A stretch of DNA of 64,000 nucleotides from Diphasiastrum complanatum (taxonomy: Eukaryota > Streptophyta > Lycopodiopsida > Lycopodiales > Lycopodiaceae), in NCBI GenBank assembly GCA_029204225.1, contig CM055100.1:20969589-21033588 (forward strand), read 5' to 3'. The notes beneath the pieces were generated by a model. The model did no database searches and had not been told where the DNA came from. It saw only the letters and a program-made list of their open reading frames with translations. Within the stretch, counting starts at the first letter, position 1, and each line of letters opens with the position of its first letter. Shown here in pieces: positions 56,625 to 64,000 of the stretch. A program made the position numbers and the translations under genes.

Positions 56625-58442
56625 AGATGGAGAGTAGGCACAAGAAAACTCTCTTTTAATGCCTTCAAGCTCACAAAAGTCTTGAAATTAATTGGACATA
56701 TATTCACCACCTCCATCACTTCTAAGAGCTTTAATCTTGAATGAGAATTGCTTCTCTACATAAGCTTTGAAAATAAGGAAATGATCAAACACCATAGATT
56801 TAGAATCAAGAAGATATATCCAAGTGAATCTTGTGTAATCATCAATGAAAGTAACAAAACAAGTGGCTCCTCCCTTGCTTGTAGTTGATGAGAAATGCAC
56901 ATCCGAGTGGATTAACTCCAAAGGATGCCTGCTTTTGATAGAAGACCTTGTAAATGGCTTTTTGTGAGGTTTAGCAATAGCACAAGCCTCACAAGGCTTG
57001 ATCTTCTTGGAGAATGACTTTGGCAAGCCAATATCTTTGGCTTCTTTGATCATAGAGAGCATGGATTTGTAGTTGGATGTCCCAACCTCCTATGCCATAA
57101 TTCCTCCATAGAGAGCTTGTTCACAAGAGCAACATTACAAGCATTCACATACTCATTTGGATCTAGTTTATAGATGCCACCAAATCTAGATCCTAATGCA
57201 AGTATCTCATCATTCTTCTTGATAGTGCAAGTATCAACATTGAATTTTACATCAAGGCCATTATCAAGCAATTGGCCAACACTAATAAGATTCTTGGTAA
57301 GCTTAGGTACATAAAGAACTCTAGAGAGAGAAAGAACTTTAGATGATGCAAGCTTCAAGGGAATGTTCCCTATGCCTTCAATAGGACATTCAAAATCATT
57401 TGCAATGTATATTGATTTCTTGACTCCATCATAAGGTGCAATAGAAGAGAAAGAGTCCTTGGAGTTACACATATGTGAAGAGGCTCCACTATCAATATAC
57501 CATAGGCCGTCCTTCTTGAAAGGAGTAGATGAGAAACTAGAGACCATAAGAGATCTCTCTCCATCACTTGCAATAGTGTCTTCCTTCTCATTCGTAATGT
57601 TGGCTTGCTTGAGTTGATTCTTCTTCTTGAAGCAATTGGTGGCATAATGACCTTTCTTGCCACAGTAAAAGCACTTGATCTTCTTCTTCTTGAGCTTGGA
57701 TGATGAAGCATTAGAGGAATCATCTTCCTCCTCATCTTTGTCTTTGGATTTGACTTTGTCCTTGCTTGAGGATTGTTGATGTTGGTTCTTGCTCCTCCCT
57801 TTGTGCTTATCCTTGGCAAAGGGAGCTTTGCCATCATTATGAGTGAGAGAAAGCTTGTCCATCCTCAAGAGCTTGTACTCTTGTCTTGATTCTTCCGAAA
57901 TTAGCACACTTTGGAGAGCCTCCAAACTTGGTAGCTCCTCCTTAATGGCATAGGATTGGACAAGGTTATCAAATTCACTTCTCAAGCCATTGAGAATGAC
58001 TTGAACTAGCTCATTTTGATTGATGAAATCACCAATGCAAGCAAGCTCTCTATGAATATCTTTTACTCTCAAAACATAACTAGATGCACTCTCATCACTC
58101 TTTTGGCTACTTTGAAAGATTTGATTCCTAAGAGTTAGAAGCCTAGAGGTATTCTTAGCCTCATAGATAGTCTTGAGACAATCCCAAGCTTCTTTGGCTA
58201 TTGTACAAGTACCTATCTCCCTCATAAGAGACATTCATCTTAATGTACTGGAGAGCCATCCTAGCTCTCTTTTTGTATTTTTGAACCTCTTGAAGAACTT
58301 GTGGTTCTTCTTCAAGGCCAAGAACTATGTCCATCATGTCTTGAAGGATCAAGATGGACTCCATCCTCATTTTCCAAATCGAATAATTTGAAGTGGTCAA
58401 TCTTTCACTTGGTTCCAACAAGGATGAACCCATTGAAGACAT
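56625..58442 (-). pseudogene. Copia Gag-protease-integrase of element E, truncated in integrase
   Basis: Nearly the same protein as element B up to the integrase. It starts at 58442 (MSSMGSSLLEPSE), has the UBN2 core and the knuckle CFYCGKKGHYATNC. The protease is WYIDSGASSHMC, the pre-integrase LWHRRLGHP, and the integrase has CEACAIAKPHKKP, TFIDDYTRFTW and LRSDGGGEY. Frame changes lie at ~58225 and ~57065. The stops that break B at 6046 and 7582 are absent here. The integrase is lost after SPSH at ~56625; RT and RNase H are missing. Confidence 0.92.
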
Positions 58443-59184
58443 TTGAAGTGAAGAAAACTCAAATGATGAACAATAAATGTTGCTACACACTCTCAATAGG
58501 ATCCAATAATTGAGTACTATCTCCTCCTGTGAAAGATCTTGCAACTATTTGTGAATTGATTCTCACTAGCTACACAAATCTCTCTAAAACAAGATCTATT
58601 TCACATCAAATGATGGAGTATAGGCAAAGTTAGGATCAAATACTCTTAGCACGTGTGAAATACAGTAAGAAACCAAAATTGACTCAAATACAAGGATATT
58701 GCATGAAACAAAATGGCTAAGATCTCAAAACAGTGCCTAGATCACATATGGATGAGATTGGTAAGCATTCAACTGTGATTTTGGATCAAACAAGCAATCT
58801 CTTGACCAAACCAAATGTGTCCACCCAGGTCTAGGTGCCCTACCTAACCCTCTTCAAAAGCTTATAATTTATGATTGGCTCAACCAAATGGAATGAAACT
58901 GGTTGCATCAGAAACTAGCAAAAATAGCTTCAAAACAAGCTATCAAGCAAGATAAATGGATCAAACATGAGAGAGAACTTTCAAACTGAAATTGGATATT
59001 CCTCACACGTGTTTGAGCACCTGATTCCGTACAGTACCAGTTCAGACCCAATCAATGTCCTTTTGATCTTTTTTGATCCAAGATTGAACAAGATAGCTAG
59101 GAAAATGGGCCTTGACAACTTCTAGCTCAAGATTGATGAAAAATTTTCACTTAGATGGATCAAAATACATGGTAACCTTAGGTA
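58443..59184 (-). other. Leader of element E
   Basis: The inverse of 5158-5895 in element B, highly similar over its whole length. Non-coding. Confidence 0.85.
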
Positions 59185-59197
59185 GGCTCTAATACCA
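59185..59197 (-). other. Primer-binding site of element E
   Basis: TGGTATTAGAGCC on minus, one base from the initiator-Met site. Confidence 0.85.
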
Positions 59198-59900
59198 TGT
59201 TGAATTTCACACGTGTGGATTGTCCACAACATGTACTTGTGATCTCCTAAGTTGTGTAGATGCACCAAGATCAAGACTAGATTGAGATTCAAGATCAATC
59301 TTAGATCCTATGGCAAAAACACACTACTACATGCATTCAATCACTTCCAACTGTCACTCACACGTGTGGGAAGTATTCAGAAAATAATCTAAGTAAAAAC
59401 AAGCTGCTCTCCTTGGGTAGAGAGAGAAAAAGCATCATGAGCTCTCGCGTAGAGAGAGAAAGCTAGAAATCCAATAACTCACAAAATCCAAGAATCACCA
59501 AATCAATTAGATCCAAAATGAGGAGTACAATGATACTAGTAGATCCAAGAGCTACCACTATGCTTAACTATGATTGGACCATACTTTGTCACCTCTTGAT
59601 CCTACTGGACCATTGATCCATGCACCTCTTAATTCTATTGGACTATATTCAAGCACACCTCTAAATCCTATTGGACTTCTTAGAATTTATCAGACAAAAT
59701 CATTACACTTGTATGCAGTCTAATTGGCACGTGTTTAGCCTCTTACTCTATTTTGGCTCAATAGTGGCATTACAAGTGGAAATGCATAATTTGCCATCTT
59801 TGCCAAATCTATTCCTATCAACATCCTACACCTAGATGCTTGATGTAAAAAACATAAGACCCCTATATCTAACATAGATAATCTTTTTCAATTCTTCACA
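59198..59900 (-). mobile_element. 5' LTR of element E (703 bp)
   Basis: On minus TGTGAAGAATTG...TGAAATTCAACA, complete, next to the PBS. It interrupts the pol frame of element F at 59900/59901, so E is younger than F. It has two CTCTCTAC-GAG boxes and CACGTG palindromes (e.g. ~59360). Confidence 0.9.
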
Positions 59901-61276
59901 CCTTTGCAACCATAGATTCCATGGCTTTATAGTTGGGGTGGCCCAACCTTTTGTGCCACAATTCCACCTTTGATAACTCTACCTTTGCCAAGTTAACACT
60001 CTCCACTGTAACATTAGCATCAAGCTTAAACAATCTACCTTGCTTAAAGGCTTTGGCTATACAATCATCATTTCTAAGGATGGAACAAACTCCATGCTTA
60101 AATTGTACATCAAGGCCATTATCCATTAACTGGCCAACACAAAGCAAATTCTTGGTTAACTTAGAAACATAAAGAACATTATCAAGATTCATGCTTTTGG
60201 ATGATCCAACATACAAGGAATTGTTCCTATTCCACTTATCTTACATTCTTGACTACTTGCAGTATAGATTGATCTATGTAAATCATTGTAAGAAAGTAAA
60301 GTGGAGAATATGTCCTTTTGATATGTCATGTGGGAACAAGCCCCACTATCAATCCACCAAGAATCATTGGTGTTGCTCTTGGATGATGGTGGTTTGATGG
60401 AAACCATCAAGGATGACTCTTCATCATCCTCCTCCTCTTGATGTGCAATGTTGCTTTGTTTGCTCTCTTGTGCCTTCTTCTTCTTGAGACATTTTGATGC
60501 AAAATGTCCTTTATTTCCACAGAAAAAACATTTGTACTTGGACTTGTCTTTGATCTTGCCCTTTGAGCTTGAAGCCTCATCCTCCTCCTTGGTCTCCTTG
60601 AAGTGCTTCTTCTTGCCATTGGTATTCTTCTTGTCTTTGAATGAGAAATTAGCTTTCTCATCACCATCCTGCAGAGAAATAGCATTCATTCTTGCATTGG
60701 TATGCATCATCCTACACCTTCAGCCACTAATACACTGTGTAGCTTCTCTATAGTGGGCAAAGTGTCTTGGATTGCAAATATTTGGACCAAATTAGTGAAG
60801 TCACTCCCTAGACCATTGAGGACAATCTGAACAAGCTCACTTTTATGAATCTTCTTTCCAATGGAAGCTAACTCCCTATTGAGAGACTTGATTCTTAGCA
60901 CATAAACTTGTGCACTCTCATCACTTCTCTTCATGCTTTGTAGAATCTGATTCCTAAGCATGAGAACCCTTGAAGTGTTACTAGACTCATAGATTGATCT
61001 TAGAGATTCCCAAGCCTCTTTAGCACTAGTACAAGCTGATACCTCTCTCAATAAATCATTGCTTACATTCATCTTCACATAGTGAAGTGCAAGCCTAGGT
61101 CTTCTTTTGTACTTAGCTAACTCCTTTGCACCTAGAGGTTCATCTTCCTCATCAATCAGAAACTCGTAGAGATCCTGGAGCACCATGAGTGACTCCATCC
61201 TCACTTTTCAAATAGCATAATTAGTAGAATTTAACCTCTCACTAGCTTCTAGAAGGTATGCTCCAGTAGATCCCAT
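59901..61276 (-). pseudogene. Copia Gag-protease-pre-integrase of element F, cut by element E
   Basis: Starts at 61276 (MGSTGAYLLEASERLNSTN) with a TGA where Trp is expected just before KVRMES. Gag core: AWESLRSIYESSNTSRVL. The zinc knuckle is CFFCGNKGHFASKC, preceded by a Ser/Lys-rich stretch. The protease has WWIDSGACSHMT, intact. The pre-integrase has LWHKRLGHPNYKAM. Frame changes lie at ~60710 and ~60215. The frame ends at the LTR of E. Integrase to RNase H are not found on the other side of E. Confidence 0.9.
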
Positions 61277-61806
61277 CTTACTAGTAAGATTCTACATACA
61301 AGATATAGATTTGTTTGAACCTGAAACTCACAAAGGATTCTAGCTTGTAGTGTTTCACTCAAATATTGACTTCTAATCCAACAGATGGACTTTAATCATA
61401 GTTCTATCACTCCCTCACAGAGCTGGAATGATAATAAGATGAAGTGAAAACTCCTCTCAAGCAAATCTTGCCAATCTTGGCTAGTTTTGGACAAAAACTG
61501 ACTCTATCTCTCTCATTCACTTTGATGTACTTTCAAGACCTAGTTTCCACTTTAATAAGGTCTGAAATCAGCCTAGATTAATTAATTTTCATGAAACAAA
61601 TTCAAAACTGACTAATGGCAAGTGATCCTTATCCTAGGATTTGCACCAAAAATTACATCAAATTGACACCAGATGAAAATACAGTGATCTAATGAATATG
61701 GGGTTTTAAATGCTGGTTCAGATGGCCTCACCAAAGTACTAGCTTTTTGCACCAAAACCTGCTAAAGCTTGATTATTTTCAGACACTGATCAATAGCCTT
61801 GTACTT
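61277..61806 (-). other. Leader of element F
   Basis: Non-coding; repeats 53232-53694. Confidence 0.8.
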
Positions 61807-61819
61807 GGATCTGATACCA
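61807..61819 (-). other. Primer-binding site of element F
   Basis: TGGTATCAGATCC on minus; differs by one base from TGGTATCAGAGCC. Confidence 0.85.
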
Positions 61820-62498
61820 TATTTAAGGACCATAAATGGATCTTTGAATGATCCACAAGGTTGATTGTGTGCTTGTTAAAAAATCTATCAGATACTAGTC
61901 ATCAGAAAACAAGATCTAGTTTAGCAGCTTGATAGAAAACAAGTAGAGACAATAAGAGCATTGATCAATAACTATAATCCAACTCCACATGTGTGGAAAT
62001 AAGGCTATAGCACAGCCTGTAGACGGTGTTTATAATGTGCCAAATCTAGGTTTCATTGGAATCAAAAGCAATCACCATACAATGAGAGAAAACTCGAGTT
62101 TCTCCTTGAGGCTCCAAAAAGTATCTATCTCCTCACTATGGAGAATGAGAATACATAGTAAAAGACACTTCCTTTGCTAAGTTAGGTGAAAATCCAGCAT
62201 GTAATAAGGAATTAGACTCCACTTTCTTGCCCTAATGTGAAAACCCTAGCCTAGATCCAAGAGTCATGATTGGTAGGTGCAACGGTAGGTACAAATCTCA
62301 TCATAAATCATGGTCTAGATCCTACAAAGTAGGAATCACTACCAAATGGACATAACCACTTCTCTTGACTCATGGTAACCTACTTTAGGTTTGAATGTAC
62401 AAGTGGCACTTTGGCCATTCAAGTAACCAACAAACAATATTGACAAAATGTGCAATATTCTACATGGCTAGATTTGCCAATGTAGGCAATTTTTCATA
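61820..62498 (-). mobile_element. 5' LTR of element F (~679 bp)
   Basis: The first 388 bases match the LTR of F' (53708-54095). The right end CAATTTTTCATA corresponds to the LTR start TGTGAAAAATTG with the terminal CA changed. It has the palindrome CCACATGTGTGG at ~61985. Confidence 0.78.
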
Positions 62499-63180
62499 GT
62501 CACCACCCAATACCTCAATCAAACCCATATTCGCTTCAAACTTCACTGGCATAAGTGTCTTTGGGTAACTTCCCATCTGATCCGATTATAGGCACCAAAT
62601 ATGAGTATCCTTCAACAACTGTCTTTGATGGTTTACTCTCCCATATTTTTGTCTTCTCTCAAAGAAGTAGTGACGTTTCAAGCTTGTTATCTCAATGCAT
62701 GTACAACTACCATGTGGTGGCTTTTACTTTTCTTTATATATCATATCTCCGGATTTTTTCAACTGTTTGTTCAATTGTGTCTTATCCATTGGGTAATGGA
62801 GTCACTCCCCACCCCTATAACCTTATAAATCATCCAGCATCAATCTTATTATCTGGATATTCACCATGCGTTTCAGCCCTACTTTGTGATTCAGTATTTC
62901 CTTTCTATTTCTTTTTAGCACATCTGGTCGTTCACATACATGATAAAAGTCTAAATCTCTATCTGATGCCAGCCAACGATGATGATCATGGTAGGTCAAC
63001 TGCTCATAAAGAGAAGTTTTCTCAAAACTGTCAGATATATTGCTTATGCCATAAGGTTTATCACTATCATTTGTAGATATATCTACATTAGGGAGAAGAA
63101 CACACATTTGGTTAGCTTGGGTGCATGTTTGGGGACGAACCCTTCTTGGGCCAGCATGATATCTTGTCGCAACAATTTTT
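62499..63180 (-). pseudogene. Unclear coding debris downstream of gypsy RT
   Basis: On minus the gypsy frame stays open past the RT to 62823, but the residues (LPNVDISTNDSDKPYGISN, HHRWLASDRDLDFYHV) do not match RNase H or integrase. It could be another gene's fragment fused by deletion. Below 62823 a short frame (KTVVEGYSYLVPIIG) is also unassigned. The plus-strand hydrophobic frame at 62555-63076 is its antisense shadow. Confidence 0.35.
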
Positions 63181-64000
63181 TCATGCTCAGATTTCTCTTT
63201 TAATGACCCAGTCATATGATAGGTTATTGAGGCATAGGCCATCACATAGTTTCTATAATAGCATGTCCCTCCTAAAAAAGATTGTAATCGGGTAATTGTG
63301 GAGGGTGTCATAATGGCTGAAAGCATCACGATTTTTTCTGGATTAGTGGCCATACCATAGCGGCTAATGACATGCCCTAATAGCACACCATAGGGTACTC
63401 CAAATATACATTTGTTGGCATTTAGGGCTATACAAGTAGTAGCACACTTTTGAAAACATTTTTCAAGTATTGCTAATTGTTCTTTAACAGAAGATGCTCC
63501 ACATAAATCATCTATAAAGATTTTCAAGTTTCTGTCTAGGATATCTTGAAAATTTTCATTCATAAATCTTTGATATGTGGTTGGAGCGTTTGATAAATCG
63601 AAAGGCATAACATGGCAGGCGAAAATCCAAAGGTTCTAGTGAAAGTGGTTTTAAGCTTATCTTCTTTGACAATGGCTATTTGATTATAGCCAGCAAAATA
63701 CTCCATGAAAGAATAGATCTTTCTTTCTGCCAATTCTTCTAGCACTTGGTCAATAAAAGGCAACGAATAATAATCTTTTCTCGTGTGTTTGTTTAGTTGC
63801 TTATAGTCAACACAGACTCAAATTTGAGTAGAGTTCTTTTTTGGCCGTGGGACTATCGACGAACATCATTCTGTATTGTCCATCAGAAAGATCAACCCAG
63901 TTCCTTTCAATTGTTCTAATTCCTTCAATACTCCTTCTTTCATGTGAAATGGCAACCTCTGTTGTTTCTACCTAATGGGTTTAGCATCAGGTTTCAGGGG
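63181..64000 (-). pseudogene. Ty3/gypsy reverse transcriptase fragment
   Basis: From 64000 leftwards on minus: KPIR, KEGVLKELEQLKGTGLIF, VPRPKKN, CVDYKQLNKHTRKDYYSLPF, IDQVLEELAERKIYSF, GYNQIAI. After a frame change at ~63610 come MPFDLSNAPTTYQRFMN, IFIDDLCG (catalytic F.DD), LNANKCIFGV, LGHVISRYGM and SFLGGTCYYRNYV. This is a nearly complete gypsy RT with stops at ~63970, ~63870 and ~63822. The LPFIDQ and NAP.T(Y/F)QR motifs suit the plant Tat/Athila side of gypsy. The element runs off the right edge of the window. Confidence 0.9.

Noticed and set aside
62555-63076. 173-codon hydrophobic plus-strand frame, possible membrane protein
   Set aside because: Antisense of the gypsy-linked minus frame. 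No homologous motif, and long shadow frames are expected there.

Overview
This is plant nuclear DNA, overall AT-rich and dominated by decayed LTR retrotransposons. The evidence for a land plant is: Ty1/copia elements whose primer-binding sites match plant initiator-Met tRNA (TGGTATCAGAGC type); Ty3/gypsy elements with TGGCGCC- and TTGACACC-type primer sites; a TRIM element; MITE and fold-back DNA transposons; and one intact F-box gene of the land-plant AUF (auxin up-regulated F-box) type. I cannot name the species. Nothing bacterial, organellar or viral is present.

Layout. 1-4605: non-autonomous copia-derived element A (minus) with an unusual two-module ORF, inserted in the 5' LTR of element B. 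4606-10312: full-length but broken copia element B (plus). 10313-13923: a histone H3-like gene fragment, copia fragment C split by a solo LTR with a clear target-site duplication, and copia element D. 13921-15670: a TIR DNA transposon carrying retroelement debris. 15690-17345: an unknown ORF fragment, a protein-kinase pseudogene, and a TRIM abutting it. 17660-20635: copia fragments. 20685-23559: a gag-only gypsy-type element H (minus). 25124-26190: copia gag fragment (minus).

26200-32900 is the least transposon-rich stretch. It holds the only intact host gene, an AUF1/AUF2-like F-box gene on the minus strand (28422-29618), with CT-rich sequence upstream. 32990-43230: copia fragments L, M, N, P, Q and a gypsy LTR, O. 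43315-47724: copia element K, whose gag is split by a 2.5 kb TIR element containing a ~1.1 kb near-perfect inverted repeat. 47751-50580: LTR fragments and a small MITE. 51842-52320: an unrecognised degenerate ORF. 53091-62498: a stack of minus-strand copia elements (F', S, E, F), with E inserted in F. 62499-64000: a broken Ty3/gypsy reverse transcriptase.

The genes do not form a pathway. Almost all coding sequence is gag-pol in various states of decay. The informative content is the nesting order, the non-autonomous element architectures (A, H, TRIM, fold-back), captured host fragments (H3, kinase), and the single surviving host gene. Element letters A-S are labels used only in this annotation. 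Boundaries given to the base were read from LTR, PBS and PPT sequence by eye. Those described as approximate are uncertain by tens of bases.
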